Notes: generated by a model not told the origin, from the letters alone. 64,000 nucleotides of DNA from Burkholderia ambifaria (GCF_001443045.1 NZ_LKPJ01000008.1:31774-95773); one strand, 5' to 3'; numbered from the stretch's first letter, positions 8,823 through 19,026 are shown. A program made the numbers and translations.

Positions 8823-9174
8823 CGAAACTCCATGAAAACGTTTTTCTCTCGCGCAAACGTCAAAAAATATCAAATTACGCGGCGAAAATCGGGAAAAGTG
8901 AAAGAATCTGTTGCACGCCATTGCGCGAACGCGCGCGGCGGCGCACTCTTCGCGTGCGGTATGCTATGGGGCCAAATCGGCCGTCAACCGCCTATATTGT
9001 AGAGGCTGACGCGTCACCCTGTCCGGAACAGCCACGCTGGCAAACAGGGCATGCGGCCGTCTCGGCGGCTGCCGCGAGCACGGGCCTGCCCTCCTTTTTC
9101 GGGCGCCCGTGGAGGGAGCCGTAATTGTTGTTTGTCGTCGTTGTCGACTCGTTCAACCAAGAGAGGAATCCAAG
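8823..9174. promoter_or_regulatory. Divergent intergenic region, apbC / OmpA-family lipoprotein
   Basis: No gene is supported in these 352 bases. The apbC-proximal part is comparatively A/T-rich (bases 8830-8910) and should hold the apbC promoter. Towards the lipoprotein gene there is a TATATT box at about 8992-8997 and a hairpin-prone GC segment at about 9080-9112 in the leader. The lipoprotein ATG has the clear ribosome site AGAGAGGA. Confidence 0.4.
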
Positions 9175-9816
9175 ATGAACATGAAAATCGCGACCCGCCT
9201 GTCCGTCTTCGCATTGGCCGGCGCATTGCTGGCAGGCTGCGCCACGCAGCAAGGCAACAACACGGCCGTCGGTACCGGCACGGGTGCAGCGCTGGGCGCG
9301 GGCATCGGCGCACTGGCCGGTGGCGGCAAGGGCGCGGCGATCGGCGCGGGCGTCGGCGCACTGGTCGGCGGCGTGACGGGCTACAACTGGCAAGCGATCA
9401 AGAACAAGCTCGCACCGTCGGCAGCGAAGACGGGTACGCAAGTGACCGAGCAGCCGGACGGCTCGCTGAAGCTGAACGTGCCGAGCTCGGTGACGTTCGC
9501 GACGAACCAGTACGCGATCACGCCGGCCTTCACGCCGCTGCTGAACGACCTGGCGACGACGCTGAACCAGAACCCGCAAGTGACGGCCTCGATCGTCGGC
9601 TACACGGACAGCACCGGCTCGGCACAGCTGAACCAGACGCTGTCGCAGAACCGTGCGCAGAGCGTCGTGAACGCGCTCGCGCAGCGCGGCGTCGCCGGCG
9701 GCCGCCTGTCGGCACAGGGCATGGGCCCGTCGAACCCGATCGCGGACAACGCGACCGAAGCCGGCCGTGCGCAAAACCGCCGCGTCGAGATCTACCTGCG
9801 CGCAGCACAGCAGTAA
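9175..9816 (+). CDS. OmpA-family lipoprotein with glycine-zipper segment
   Basis: Outer-membrane lipoprotein of 213 residues. The signal peptide ends in the lipobox LLAGC (Cys22). Residues about 30-65 form a glycine zipper (repeated GxGxxxG such as GTGAALGAGIGALAGG), likely to insert in or lie against the membrane. The C-terminal half, from about residue 95, is an OmpA/Pal peptidoglycan-binding domain, with the hallmark GYTDSTGSAQLNQTLSQNRA and a final AQNRRVEI. It probably tethers the outer membrane to peptidoglycan. The frame extends upstream to 9109, but the lipobox and the ribosome site just before 9175 set the start. Confidence 0.9.
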   Translation: MNMKIATRLSVFALAGALLAGCATQQGNNTAVGTGTGAALGAGIGALAGGGKGAAIGAGVGALVGGVTGYNWQAIKNKLAPSAAKTGTQVTEQPDGSLKLNVPSSVTFATNQYAITPAFTPLLNDLATTLNQNPQVTASIVGYTDSTGSAQLNQTLSQNRAQSVVNALAQRGVAGGRLSAQGMGPSNPIADNATEAGRAQNRRVEIYLRAAQQ

Positions 9817-10192
9817 GCATCGCCACGAGAGGAAACGGGGCCGTGCGCCACGCGCACAGCCCCGCCGTACAGGGCTTCCAGCGGGACCCGTAACAAATCG
9901 AAAAAAATTTCGAACTTCTGTCGCGGCCCGCGGTCTCTCATTACGGTACGCGGCTGGCGCTGCCGGCGCGTCACCATTCTCCTCTTGTCGTTGTTGCTCC
10001 GGGGCCGTATCCGCCCCGGTTTTTTTTGCCCGCCATTCGTCTGCCGCACCGCAACATCACACCGCCGGGCACGCCGCCCGGGCGACCCCGCCCCTTCCGG
10101 CGCCCGATCCGGAATACCCGCCCCGACTGACCTGCGCGCGCCCCTGCTAGAATCGCAGTTTCCGTCGTTTCCGCCGTTCTTCTACAGACCCT
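9817..10192 (+). other. Gene-free stretch between the lipoprotein gene and metG
   Basis: These 376 bases hold no convincing gene. A hairpin without a T-run (GGGGC..GCACAGCCCC, about 9835-9868) follows the lipoprotein gene. A second, strong terminator stands at 9999-10027. Between them an A-rich patch (9898-9917) and the pyrimidine-rich TTCTCCTCTTGTCGTTG precede the terminator, so a short independent RNA is possible. The metG promoter presumably lies at 10140-10190, where TAGAAT is seen. Confidence 0.4.
9999..10027 (+). terminator. Strong Rho-independent terminator upstream of metG
   Basis: CCGGGGC (9999-10005) pairs with GCCCCGG (10013-10019) around a seven-base loop and is followed by eight T residues. 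It lies about 180 bases after the lipoprotein stop, so it may end that transcript or a separate small RNA. Confidence 0.85.
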
Positions 10193-12355
10193 ATGTCCGC
10201 ATCCGACCTCACTTCCGTGCAGGCTGCGGCGCCGCAAGGTAGCCGCCAGATCCTCGTTACGTCCGCACTGCCCTATGCCAACGGCCAGATCCACATCGGC
10301 CACCTGGTCGAGTACATCCAGACCGACATCTGGGTGCGGACGCTGCGAATGCACGGCCACGAGGTCTACTACATCGGCGCCGACGACACGCACGGCACAC
10401 CGGTCATGCTGCGCGCGGAGAAGGAAGGCCTCACGCCGAAGCAGCTGATCGACCGCGTATGGATCGAGCACAAGCGCGACTTCGACAGCTTCGGCGTGTC
10501 GTTCGACAACTTCTACTCGACCGACTCGGACGAGAACCGCGTGCTGAGCGAGAAGATCTACCTCGCGCTGAAGGAAAACGGCCTGATCGCCGAGCGCGAG
10601 ATCGAGCAGGCGTACGACCCCGTCAAGGAAATGTTCCTGCCGGACCGCTTCATCAAGGGCGAGTGCCCGAAGTGCCACGCGAAGGACCAGTACGGCGACA
10701 ACTGCGAAGTGTGCGGCTCGACCTACCTGCCGACCGAACTGCTGAACCCGTACTCGGTGGTGTCGGGTGCGACGCCGGTGCGCAAGACGTCCAAGCACTA
10801 CTTCTTCCGCCTGTCCGACCCGCGCTGCGAGTCGTTCCTGCGCGAATGGGTCAGCGGCCTCGCGCAGCCCGAAGCCACCAACAAGATGCGCGAATGGCTC
10901 GGCGACGCCGGTGAAGCCAAGCTCGCCGACTGGGACATCTCGCGCGACGCGCCGTACTTCGGCTTCGAGATCCCCGGCGCGCCCGGCAAGTACTTCTACG
11001 TGTGGCTCGACGCACCGGTCGGTTACTACGCGAGCTTCAAGAACCTGTGCGACCGCAAGGGCATCGACTTCGATGCGTGGATCCGCTCGGGCTCGACCGC
11101 CGAGCAGTACCACTTCATCGGCAAGGACATCCTGTACTTCCACACGCTGTTCTGGCCGGCAATGCTCGAGTTCTCGGGCCATCGCACGCCGACCAACGTG
11201 TTCGCGCACGGCTTCCTGACGGTCGACGGCGCGAAGATGTCGAAGTCGCGCGGCACGTTCATCACCGCGCAGAGCTACATCGACACGGGCCTGAACCCCG
11301 AATGGCTGCGCTACTACTTCGCCGCGAAGCTGAACGCGACGATGGAAGACATCGACCTGAACCTCGACGACTTCCAGGCGCGCGTGAACAGCGACCTCGT
11401 CGGCAAGTATGTGAACATCGCGAGCCGCGCGGCCGGCTTCCTGATCAAGCGTTTCGACGGCCGCGTGCAGGACAGCGCGATGAACCATCCGCTCGTCGCG
11501 AAGCTGCGCGATGCGATTCCCGCGATCGCCGCGCACTACGAAGCGCGCGAATACAGCCGCGCGCTGCGCCAGACGATGGAACTCGCGGACGAAGTGAACG
11601 CATACGTCGACGGCGCGAAGCCGTGGGAACTCGCGAAGGATCCGGCCAACGCGGTCGCGCTGCACGAAACCTGCAGCGTGAGCCTCGAGGCGTTCCGCCT
11701 GCTGTCGCTCGCACTGAAGCCGGTGATGCCGCGCGTGGCCGAAGCCGTCGAGACCTTCTTCGGGATCGCACCGCTCGCGTGGACCGATGCCGCGAAGCCG
11801 CTGTCGTCGGCGCAACCGATCAAGGCGTACCAGCACCTGATGACGCGTGTCGATCAGAAACAGGTCGACGCGCTGCTCGCGGCGAACCGCGATTCGCTGC
11901 AGGCCGAGGCCGCCGGTGCCGCGGCCGCCGGGGCGACCGCCGCCAACGCCGCGAAGGATGCGAAGAACGCCAAGGCGAACGCGAAGGTCGCGGCCGCGAA
12001 TGGTGCGGACGACAGTCCGATCTCGATCGACGATTTTGCGAAGGTCGACCTGCGCATCGCGAAGATCGTCGCGTGCCAGGCCGTCGAAGGCTCGGACAAG
12101 CTGCTGCAACTCACGCTCGACATCGGCGAGGAAAAGACCCGCAACGTGTTCTCGGGCATCAAGTCGGCTTACCAGCCCGAGCAGCTCGTCGGCAAGCTGA
12201 CGGTGATGGTCGCGAACCTCGCGCCGCGCAAGATGAAGTTCGGGCTGTCCGAAGGGATGGTGCTCGCCGCGTCGGCTTCCGACGAGAAGGCCGAGCCGGG
12301 CCTCTACATCCTCGAGCCGCACAGCGGCGCGAAGCCCGGCATGCGCGTGAAGTAA
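10193..12355 (+). CDS. metG: Methionine--tRNA ligase
   Basis: Charges tRNA-Met and initiator tRNA; cytosolic class I synthetase. It is 720 residues, long-form (MetG1-like). The HIGH motif reads HIGH at 34-37 and the KMSKS loop KMSKS at 348-352. The zinc knuckle [18 protein letters not shown] lies near residues 160-175, and the anticodon-binding domain follows. After an Ala/Lys-rich linker (about 565-610), an EMAP/Trbp tRNA-binding domain ([15 protein letters not shown]) closes the protein and supports dimerisation. The start ATG opens a short variable N-terminus before the conserved [13 protein letters not shown] good terminator follows. Confidence 0.97.
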   Translation: MSASDLTSVQAAAPQGSRQILVTSALPYANGQIHIGHLVEYIQTDIWVRTLRMHGHEVYYIGADDTHGTPVMLRAEKEGLTPKQLIDRVWIEHKRDFDSFGVSFDNFYSTDSDENRVLSEKIYLALKENGLIAEREIEQAYDPVKEMFLPDRFIKGECPKCHAKDQYGDNCEVCGSTYLPTELLNPYSVVSGATPVRKTSKHYFFRLSDPRCESFLREWVSGLAQPEATNKMREWLGDAGEAKLADWDISRDAPYFGFEIPGAPGKYFYVWLDAPVGYYASFKNLCDRKGIDFDAWIRSGSTAEQYHFIGKDILYFHTLFWPAMLEFSGHRTPTNVFAHGFLTVDGAKMSKSRGTFITAQSYIDTGLNPEWLRYYFAAKLNATMEDIDLNLDDFQARVNSDLVGKYVNIASRAAGFLIKRFDGRVQDSAMNHPLVAKLRDAIPAIAAHYEAREYSRALRQTMELADEVNAYVDGAKPWELAKDPANAVALHETCSVSLEAFRLLSLALKPVMPRVAEAVETFFGIAPLAWTDAAKPLSSAQPIKAYQHLMTRVDQKQVDALLAANRDSLQAEAAGAAAAGATAANAAKDAKNAKANAKVAAANGADDSPISIDDFAKVDLRIAKIVACQAVEGSDKLLQLTLDIGEEKTRNVFSGIKSAYQPEQLVGKLTVMVANLAPRKMKFGLSEGMVLAASASDEKAEPGLYILEPHSGAKPGMRVK

Positions 12356-12381
12356 GCGTCACCCGCCTGCGCTCGAGCACG

Positions 12382-12415
12382 AAAGCCTCGCACGATACGT
12401 GCGGGGCTTTTTTTC
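12382..12415 (+). terminator. Rho-independent terminator after metG
   Basis: AAAGCCTCGCAC pairs with GTGCGGGGCTTT (one G-T wobble) around a five-base loop, followed by a T-run. Confidence 0.85.
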
Positions 12416-12661
12416 ATGACGCGGCGCGCGCAGCACCGCCCGGCGCTTCGCATGGCTCGCGTTGCGCGAGCCAGCCGCCTGCGACAGCCGCCGCCGGCAT
12501 GTCCATGCCGTCGCAGGTCGAACGATCCGCTTCGCGCCGCCGCTCACATTCACGCCGTCCACCGCGACGCCGCGACGCGAGAAGGCCTCGACACACGCGT
12601 GCGCGCCAACCCGAGACCGGGTGCGACGGTCTGAGCGGGGCCGGACAGCGCCCCTTCTTCA
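12416..12661. other. Intergenic space between metG and tamB (convergent)
   Basis: Nothing coding is supported here. The open frames in this stretch are Arg-rich and lack ribosome sites or family resemblance, as expected for random GC-rich sequence. No terminator for tamB could be identified with confidence. Confidence 0.4.
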
Positions 12662-15600
12662 TCACCGCTGGCTGAACCAGCGATCGAAGCGCCGCGTGTA
12701 GTTCAAGTCGACGCCCTGGAACGTGCCGCCGTACGCGGACACCGACCAGAAGCGCGTCAGGTTGATCGTCGCCTTGAACGCGTTGCTCGCCGACTGCAGC
12801 CCCTGCTCGAAGCCCAACACGAAGCGCTCGTTGATCGCCTTCGAGACCTGGATGACCTGCGGGTCGGTCAGGCCGACGTCGCTGCGGCCGATCGAGAATT
12901 CGTCGAGACCAATGCTCTGCGCGACGCGCTTGCCGGTCGCGCTGCCGAGCAGCGCGAGCGCGGCAGTCATCGCGTTTTGCTGGCCGACGTTGTTGCCCTG
13001 GTCGGTGCCGTGGCCGAACAGCAGCCACGACAGCTTCTCGTTGTCGGTGACGTTCGGCTCGGACACGAGCTTGACCGTCGGCGACTGGATCGTGCCGGTG
13101 ACCTGCACGCCGGCCTCGACCTCCTGGTTGCGCCGCATCGCGAGGATGTTCACGCCCGGATTCGACACCGGGCCGTTGAACGTGAAGAAACCGTTCTCGA
13201 CCGCGAGCTTGCGGCCGAACGACGTATACGTCGACCCTTCCGTCACGCGCACGTTGCCGACCGCGCGCAGCGGCACGCCCGGCGCACTCATCACGGTGAT
13301 CGTGCCGCGCAGCCCGAGATCCGCGCCGTGGCCCCTGAAGCGGAAGTTGTTGCCGAGGCCGATGTCGATGTTCGCGCGCGGCGCGAGCGACGGCGCCGGC
13401 TTCTCGTCGACCTTCTGCGGCTTCGTGGCTGCAGTGCCGGTCGGCGTCTCGCCGCGCACCGTGCCGTCCGGCCGCACGATCACGACGTCGTCGGACAGGT
13501 GCGGCGCCGATTCCTCCGGCAGGTCGAACAACGCGCGGTCGACGACGAACTTGCCGTCGATCGACAGCGCGCCGCGCGGCCCGTCGTTCGCGACAGTCGC
13601 CTTGCCCGACAGCGACAGCTTGCGGTCCGGCGCCGCGAACAGCTCGAGCTTGTCCGCGACGATGCTCGCGGTTAGGTCCGGCGCCTCGCCATCGAGACGC
13701 ACGCGGCCGAGCGCGCGCAGCGTGCCGTCGCCGCCGTGGAACTCGACCTGCTGGAATTCGACGAGGTTCTCCGCGAGCTTCACGCGCACGATGCCGTCCT
13801 TCAACTGCACGCCCTGGTCGACGAGCGTCGCGGACAGATCGTCGCCCGTCAGCATCCCCGACACGTTCGGCTTCACCGGCGTGCCCGCGATCGTCAGGTG
13901 CAGCGCTGCGCGCCCGCCGAGCAGGTAGCTCGGCCCGAGCAGGTTGCCGGTCGCCTTCAGCGACGGGATGTCGGCGTCGATGCGGCCCGACAGCGGGCCG
14001 TCGTCGACGACGCCGAACACGCCGTCGCGCAGCGCGAACGGCACGGTGACGTTCGCGTCGAGCGAGCCGATCCGGTTTGCCTTCGCGAGCGCCACCACGT
14101 TGAGCCGGTTGCCCGGCGCGAAGCTCGCGCGCGCGGACAGGTCGGTCAACCCGAGCGATGCGATGCCGCGCCCGGACTCGATCGTCACGTCGCCGCCGCG
14201 CCGTTTCATCTGCACGTAGCCGGTCGCGTTCGCGCCGAGCGAGAAGTCCCAGTCGGCATCGAGCACGACGTCGGTGCGAAGCGGCGGCCGCTGGCCGGTC
14301 AGCTCCTGACGAACCTCGAGGAAACGCGCGACCGATGCGTCGCGCACGGAGCCTGCCGAGCGCATCTGACCGTGATCGAACACGAACGACTTCAGGTCGA
14401 TCGCCGCGCCTTCGAGCGTGAGCCGCGTCGCGCCGAGCGTCACGCGGCCAGCGCCGGCCGACACGGCGAGCGGCGACTGCAGCGCCACCGCCGGCGTGCC
14501 TCGGTTCGCGAGACGCGTGACGGTGCCGTCCCAGCGCATCCCGTCGCGGCTCTCGACCACGCCGCCGTTCGCCGCGAGCGTCAGGTCGATCACGCGGCCG
14601 CCGGCCATCCCGATCGCCGACGCGTCGAGCGTGTGCTTCGCGCGCGTGCCGTCGAGATTCGCGCGCAGCGACTTCAACTGCAGCGAGCCGAGCGCGATGT
14701 CGGTCGCGTCGGCCGTGAACACGAGCGCGCCATGCGCGCCGTCGCGGATGTCGGCACGGCCCTGTGCCGCGCCGATCCGGTTCGAGCCGACCACGACGTG
14801 CTGGGCCTTGTAGGTGGCCGTCACGTTCGGATGCGCGAAGCTGCCGGTCAGGTCGCCCTGCGCCTGCACGAGGCCCTGCATGCCGAAACCGAGCCGATCG
14901 AGCTCCGGCGCGTCGATGACGAAGCGCAGCCGGTCGCCAGGCGCGCCGAAACTGCCGCGCAGGTCGACGTGGTTGCCCGCGATCGACAGAGTTGCGTTGC
15001 TCGGCAGGATCCGCGTGCCGGCCAGTTGCACGACGCCGGCGCCGGTCAGCGGCACGCCGTCGTACAGGCTGTCGCCGAGCTTGAAGGTCGCCTTCGTCGA
15101 CACCTGCGGTGCGAACGCGCCGGAGACCGTCAGCGTGCCCGACACGCGCGTCTCGCCGCGCGGGGCCTGCGCCTTGGCTGCCGCCTTCGCCGTTTTTGCC
15201 GCCGGCTTGCCGCCGCCCGCGCCCGGCGCCTTCATCGCGGCGAGCAGCAGCGGATCGAACGCGGTCAGCGTCGCCTTCGCGTCGTAGCTCGAATGTGCGT
15301 CGTGACGGAACACGCCGGTCAGGTCGATGCGACCCTTGCCCGCGGTCACGCGCGCGTCGGTCAGCACCGTCTGCTGCGGCGTCAGCGCGACCTTCGCACG
15401 CGCGCCGAGCGCGAGCTTCGGATCGTTCAGGTTGAAGTCGACCGTCGTCACGTCGCTGGCGAGCGTCACGCCGAGCGGGCCGCCGAGGCGCATCGGCCGC
15501 AGTTCGGCGACGAATGCATTGAGGTCGAGATTCGCGACCTTCAGGTCGAAGCGGCCCTTGCCGCCCGTCAGCGTGCCGCGGCCGGTCACGCTGCCGTCGC

Positions 15601-16711
15601 GGATCAGTTTCAGCGCGAGGCCGTCGATCCGCTGCGCGTGCGCGTCGAGATTCACCGTCGCATGCGCGTCGACGACCGGCAGCAGGTGCTCGCCGAGCGT
15701 GCCAGGCTTCGCGTTGACGATCGACACTGGGCCCGTCACCGCGAACCCCTTCGCCGGTGCGGCGCCGGCCGGCGCGCTCACCGGCGCCAATTCCGCACGC
15801 ACCGCGAGATCGGCGGCCGGCGCGCCCGGCGCAATCGCCTGCGGATTCAGGTGATCGAACGCGAGCGACGCGCGCGTGAGCGGCACCGCGCCGAACGGCG
15901 CGGCCTCGACGTGCGCGCGCCCGTTCAGCTTCATCCCGCTCGCGGCAACGTCGGCAACAAGCGCTTCGAGCGAACCCGATACGCTCGCGCTCGCGTTGAC
16001 CGGTTCGTCGGCGAGCTTGCCCACGTAGGTCGCGTTGCCCGTCAGCGCGAACGGCTTCACGCCGTCGAGCTTCGCCCGCGCGGTCAGCGCGCCGTATGGC
16101 GTGTCGACGCCATCGAGCGCAAGTTCGTGGTGACGGCCGTCGCTGCGGCCGTTCAGTGCAAGGTGGTCGAGCTGCGTCGTGGAGCCGCCTTCGTGGATCG
16201 CCAGGCGATCGACGCGCAGGTCGTCGATCCGCAACTGCAGCGGCAGGCTCAGGTCCTGCGGCGTCGTGGCCGGCGTCGACGGCCCCGGCGCGATCCGCAC
16301 GTCGATCGTGCCCGCGCGCAGATACGCGATCGACAGCCGCCACGGCGCGCGGGTCAACGCCCAGCGGCCGTCGAGCCGGTCGATCCGCACTTCGGTGCCC
16401 GCGCCGCCGGGGCTCGTCCACGCGAAGCCGCGCAGCCGTACGCCGGTCGCGAGCGCGCCACCTTCCAGCGTGCCCGCGAGCCGACCGCCCAGCACGCGCA
16501 CGGCCGCCTGCCACGCGAGCCGCGTGCCGGGCTCGGTCGCCGCGGCGGCCAGCACGAGCCCGGCCGCCAGCACGACGAGCAGCACGACCGTCGCGAGCGT
16601 CCACGCGACGACCCGGCCCGCCCGAGCGCGGCGCGGCGCGCGCGGCGGTGCATCGGGCGCGGGCGAGTCCGGATCGTGAGGCGGCGGCGTGTCGTTCGGG
16701 TCCTTCGTCAT
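12662..16711 (-). CDS. tamB: Translocation and assembly module protein TamB
   Basis: Very large inner-membrane-anchored periplasmic protein of 1349 residues. A Pro/Arg-rich cytoplasmic tail is followed by one membrane segment at about 34-58 (VVAWTLATVVLLVVLAAGLV) and then a long AsmA/TamB-type repetitive beta region. The conserved C-terminal domain (DUF490) includes SWLLFGHG and the ending RRFDRWFSQR. In the family it partners the outer-membrane barrel TamA and serves barrel-protein assembly or lipid transfer between membranes. Here tamA lies directly upstream, 28 bases away on the same strand, so the pair is an operon. Confidence 0.93.
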   Translation of the reverse strand: MTKDPNDTPPPHDPDSPAPDAPPRAPRRARAGRVVAWTLATVVLLVVLAAGLVLAAAATEPGTRLAWQAAVRVLGGRLAGTLEGGALATGVRLRGFAWTSPGGAGTEVRIDRLDGRWALTRAPWRLSIAYLRAGTIDVRIAPGPSTPATTPQDLSLPLQLRIDDLRVDRLAIHEGGSTTQLDHLALNGRSDGRHHELALDGVDTPYGALTARAKLDGVKPFALTGNATYVGKLADEPVNASASVSGSLEALVADVAASGMKLNGRAHVEAAPFGAVPLTRASLAFDHLNPQAIAPGAPAADLAVRAELAPVSAPAGAAPAKGFAVTGPVSIVNAKPGTLGEHLLPVVDAHATVNLDAHAQRIDGLALKLIRDGSVTGRGTLTGGKGRFDLKVANLDLNAFVAELRPMRLGGPLGVTLASDVTTVDFNLNDPKLALGARAKVALTPQQTVLTDARVTAGKGRIDLTGVFRHDAHSSYDAKATLTAFDPLLLAAMKAPGAGGGKPAAKTAKAAAKAQAPRGETRVSGTLTVSGAFAPQVSTKATFKLGDSLYDGVPLTGAGVVQLAGTRILPSNATLSIAGNHVDLRGSFGAPGDRLRFVIDAPELDRLGFGMQGLVQAQGDLTGSFAHPNVTATYKAQHVVVGSNRIGAAQGRADIRDGAHGALVFTADATDIALGSLQLKSLRANLDGTRAKHTLDASAIGMAGGRVIDLTLAANGGVVESRDGMRWDGTVTRLANRGTPAVALQSPLAVSAGAGRVTLGATRLTLEGAAIDLKSFVFDHGQMRSAGSVRDASVARFLEVRQELTGQRPPLRTDVVLDADWDFSLGANATGYVQMKRRGGDVTIESGRGIASLGLTDLSARASFAPGNRLNVVALAKANRIGSLDANVTVPFALRDGVFGVVDDGPLSGRIDADIPSLKATGNLLGPSYLLGGRAALHLTIAGTPVKPNVSGMLTGDDLSATLVDQGVQLKDGIVRVKLAENLVEFQQVEFHGGDGTLRALGRVRLDGEAPDLTASIVADKLELFAAPDRKLSLSGKATVANDGPRGALSIDGKFVVDRALFDLPEESAPHLSDDVVIVRPDGTVRGETPTGTAATKPQKVDEKPAPSLAPRANIDIGLGNNFRFRGHGADLGLRGTITVMSAPGVPLRAVGNVRVTEGSTYTSFGRKLAVENGFFTFNGPVSNPGVNILAMRRNQEVEAGVQVTGTIQSPTVKLVSEPNVTDNEKLSWLLFGHGTDQGNNVGQQNAMTAALALLGSATGKRVAQSIGLDEFSIGRSDVGLTDPQVIQVSKAINERFVLGFEQGLQSASNAFKATINLTRFWSVSAYGGTFQGVDLNYTRRFDRWFSQR

Positions 16712-16739
16712 GCGGTTCGTCGTGGAGCGGGCAATAAGG

Positions 16740-18566
16740 TCAGAAAGCGATGCCGAGCGTCAGGTACGGGCGCACGCTGTGATTGCGCAGCCCGTACGCG
16801 ACGTCGACGTTGATCGGGCCGACGGGGCTGCGCCAGCGCGCGCCGATGCCGACACCCGGGTAGAACACGCGCTCGCCCCACGCATCGGTCGCGGTGCCGA
16901 TGTCGAAGAACGTCGCGGCCCCCCAGTCGCGGTTGAACCAGTGCTGGTATTCGGCGGTGCCCGTCATCAGGTACTTGGTCGGCAGCACGGAGCCGTCGAC
17001 GTTGTTGCCGATGCTCTGGTAACCGTAGCCGCGCACCGAGTTCGAGCCGCCCGCGCGGAACAGCAGCGACGCCGGCACGCCGGCCGAGCTGCCGCTCGTG
17101 AACACTCCGCCCAGTTCAGCGCGGAACACGAACAGGTCGCGCTTGCCGATCGGCACGTACTGCTGGCCGCGCGCGTAACCGCGGATGAAGGTCTGGTCGG
17201 TCAGCGCGCCCTTGATCGCGAAGCCGGCCTCCGCGTGGATCAGGTTGCCCGAGCGCGGGAACAGCGGATCGTCGACGTTGCGGCGCGTCCAGGCCCACTG
17301 CGGCACCAGCGCGCGGCTCGTGGTGGGGCTCGCGCCGTTCTGGTCGAGCCGGTCCTGGTAGTACATCAGCGAATAGGCGTAGTCGATGAACTGACCGGTG
17401 CGCGTGCGCTGCACGCCGACCCGCGCGCTGTAGATGCGCGTGTCCGACACGTTGGTGTTCGTGTACGACGCGAGCACGCTGTTGGTCCACCCTTTCGCGC
17501 CGGGCGGCATCGACAGCTGGACCTGGCCGTACTGCTGGATCTGGTCGAGCCGGCCCGACACGGTGAGCGGCCACGCGGCGCCGAACGTGTCGAGGTACGT
17601 GTAGGAGCCCTGCACGTGCGGGCCCGTATCGGTCGCGTAGCCGACGCCGCCGCGAATGCTGTTGTACGGGAACTCGCTGACCTTCACGTGCACGGGCGTG
17701 CGCTCGGGCTTCGCGATATCGTCGCCGACATCGATCGCGACGCTCGCGTAGTACGGCGTGTTCTGCAGTTGCCGCTGCAGCTCGGTGATCCGCCGTGCGT
17801 CGTAGATCTCGCCTTCCGACAGCGGATTGACGTTCGTGACGATCTTCTCCGGATAGCGGCGCACGCCGTCGACGTCGACCTTGCCGATCGTAAACGTCGG
17901 ACCGCTGTCGAACGTGACGGCCAGCGTCGCGCGCTGCGTGCGCGGATCGATGCGCGCCTCCGACGACGCGATCTTCGCGCCCAGGTAGCGGCGCGACTGC
18001 AATTGCCTGAGCGCCGCCCCCTTCGCGCCGTCCCAGTCGGACTGCGTGAACGGGTCGCCCGGCTTCAGCGAGAACGCGAAGCGGGTCGCGGCCTCCTGCT
18101 TCGGATCCTCGGTATCGACCGGCCCCTTGAACGTCAGGTCGACCGTCGACACGACGGTCTGCGGCCCGGGATCGACGGCGACGCGCACGTCGCGCCTGCC
18201 GTCGCGCGTGCGCACGTCGGTGCGCACGACCGGCGAGAAATAGCCGGCCGTCGCGGTCAGGTCGCGCACCTGCTGCGGCGTGGCGGTCACGAGGAAGTCG
18301 AACTGGTCGTCGCTGATGTCGTCGCGCTTCGCGAAGCGCGCGATGTCGAGATGGGTCTTGAGGAGCTTGCGGATCGAGCGCGGCGCGTCGATGTCGACGT
18401 CGTACTTCGCGTAGGCCGGCAACACGACGCACGCGGCGAGACAGCCCACGAGGGCAGTCCGGGCCGCGGCACCGGCGCCGCGCCGTGCGCGATCGCCGGG
18501 ATCACGGGCCGCGCGCGGATTCGCCTCACGCGCCGGATGTGCTTGCTGGTTCGCCTGACCCGCCAA
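16740..18566 (-). CDS. tamA: Outer-membrane barrel protein TamA (Omp85 family)
   Basis: Outer-membrane Omp85-superfamily barrel of about 608 residues, the likely partner of the adjacent TamB. After the signal peptide (ALVGCLAACVVLPAYA) come POTRA-type periplasmic repeats (for example FTIGKVDVDGVRRYPEKIV). The 16-strand bacterial surface-antigen barrel has the RGYG-type motif SVRGYGYQSIG and ends in LGIAF, an aromatic terminal residue typical of BAM substrates. No ATG exists near the signal peptide. The TTG at 18566 is chosen because it follows GAGGACGAGG at proper spacing and yields a normal n-region; a shorter GTG inside the hydrophobic stretch is less credible. Confidence 0.88.
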   Translation of the reverse strand: MAGQANQQAHPAREANPRAARDPGDRARRGAGAAARTALVGCLAACVVLPAYAKYDVDIDAPRSIRKLLKTHLDIARFAKRDDISDDQFDFLVTATPQQVRDLTATAGYFSPVVRTDVRTRDGRRDVRVAVDPGPQTVVSTVDLTFKGPVDTEDPKQEAATRFAFSLKPGDPFTQSDWDGAKGAALRQLQSRRYLGAKIASSEARIDPRTQRATLAVTFDSGPTFTIGKVDVDGVRRYPEKIVTNVNPLSEGEIYDARRITELQRQLQNTPYYASVAIDVGDDIAKPERTPVHVKVSEFPYNSIRGGVGYATDTGPHVQGSYTYLDTFGAAWPLTVSGRLDQIQQYGQVQLSMPPGAKGWTNSVLASYTNTNVSDTRIYSARVGVQRTRTGQFIDYAYSLMYYQDRLDQNGASPTTSRALVPQWAWTRRNVDDPLFPRSGNLIHAEAGFAIKGALTDQTFIRGYARGQQYVPIGKRDLFVFRAELGGVFTSGSSAGVPASLLFRAGGSNSVRGYGYQSIGNNVDGSVLPTKYLMTGTAEYQHWFNRDWGAATFFDIGTATDAWGERVFYPGVGIGARWRSPVGPINVDVAYGLRNHSVRPYLTLGIAF

Positions 18567-18604
18567 ATATGACCTCGTCCTCGGTTGTCTCGGTTTCGTG
18601 GAAA

Positions 18605-18626
18605 ACCCTGTATTTGACCACAGGGT
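18605..18626. promoter_or_regulatory. Inverted repeat between tamA and the DUF3460 gene
   Basis: ACCCTGT and ACAGGGT are perfect 7-base inverted arms with an 8-base spacer, in the 267-base divergent region. The form suits a dimeric repressor site or a short hairpin. The binding factor is unknown. Confidence 0.3.
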
Positions 18627-18833
18627 GCAGGCGTCGAAGCTTAATGTTTGCAAACCGCGCCGCGGGCGGACGTGACCGCGGCGCAGCGCTTGCCGGCCCC
18701 CGCGCTGGCGCTGGCCGTGCCCCGGCCAGCGGATTCGACGCGCGATTGCCGCCGGCTGTTCCCCGCGATGCGGTAAAATCCCGCCATCGAGAATCCGGCG
18801 CACCGTGCGCCGCCCGAAACGGAAAGCCAAGCC

Positions 18834-19022
18834 ATGCCGTACCAGTCCGACGTCACGCAATTCCTGAACCAGCTCAAGCAACAGAAGCCGACGCTCGAAG
18901 AAGAGCAGCGCAAGGGCCGCTCCCTGCTGTGGGACAAGCAGCCGATCGACCTCGACGAGCGCGCCGAGCAGCAGGAATCGCGCGTGAAGCAAACGTCCTA
19001 CGTCTACTACCAGAACTTCTGA
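18834..19022 (+). CDS. DUF3460 family protein
   Basis: Small soluble protein of 62 residues, charged and helical (NQLKQQKPTLEEEQRKGRSL), recognised as the betaproteobacterial DUF3460 family. No function is known. A purine-rich stretch (CGGAAAGCC) precedes the ATG. It ends four bases before the scpA GTG, so the two are very likely co-transcribed, which may connect it with chromosome segregation. Confidence 0.8.
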   Translation: MPYQSDVTQFLNQLKQQKPTLEEEQRKGRSLLWDKQPIDLDERAEQQESRVKQTSYVYYQNF

Positions 19023-19026
19023 CGAC

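Noticed and set aside
12414-16604. Frame of 1396 codons overlapping tamB
   Set aside because: Same strand but another frame; low-complexity Arg/Ala sequence. The tamB frame has the membrane anchor and the DUF490 ending.
13736-16813. Frame of 1025 codons on the plus strand opposite tamB
   Set aside because: Codon-position shadow; no domain recognised.
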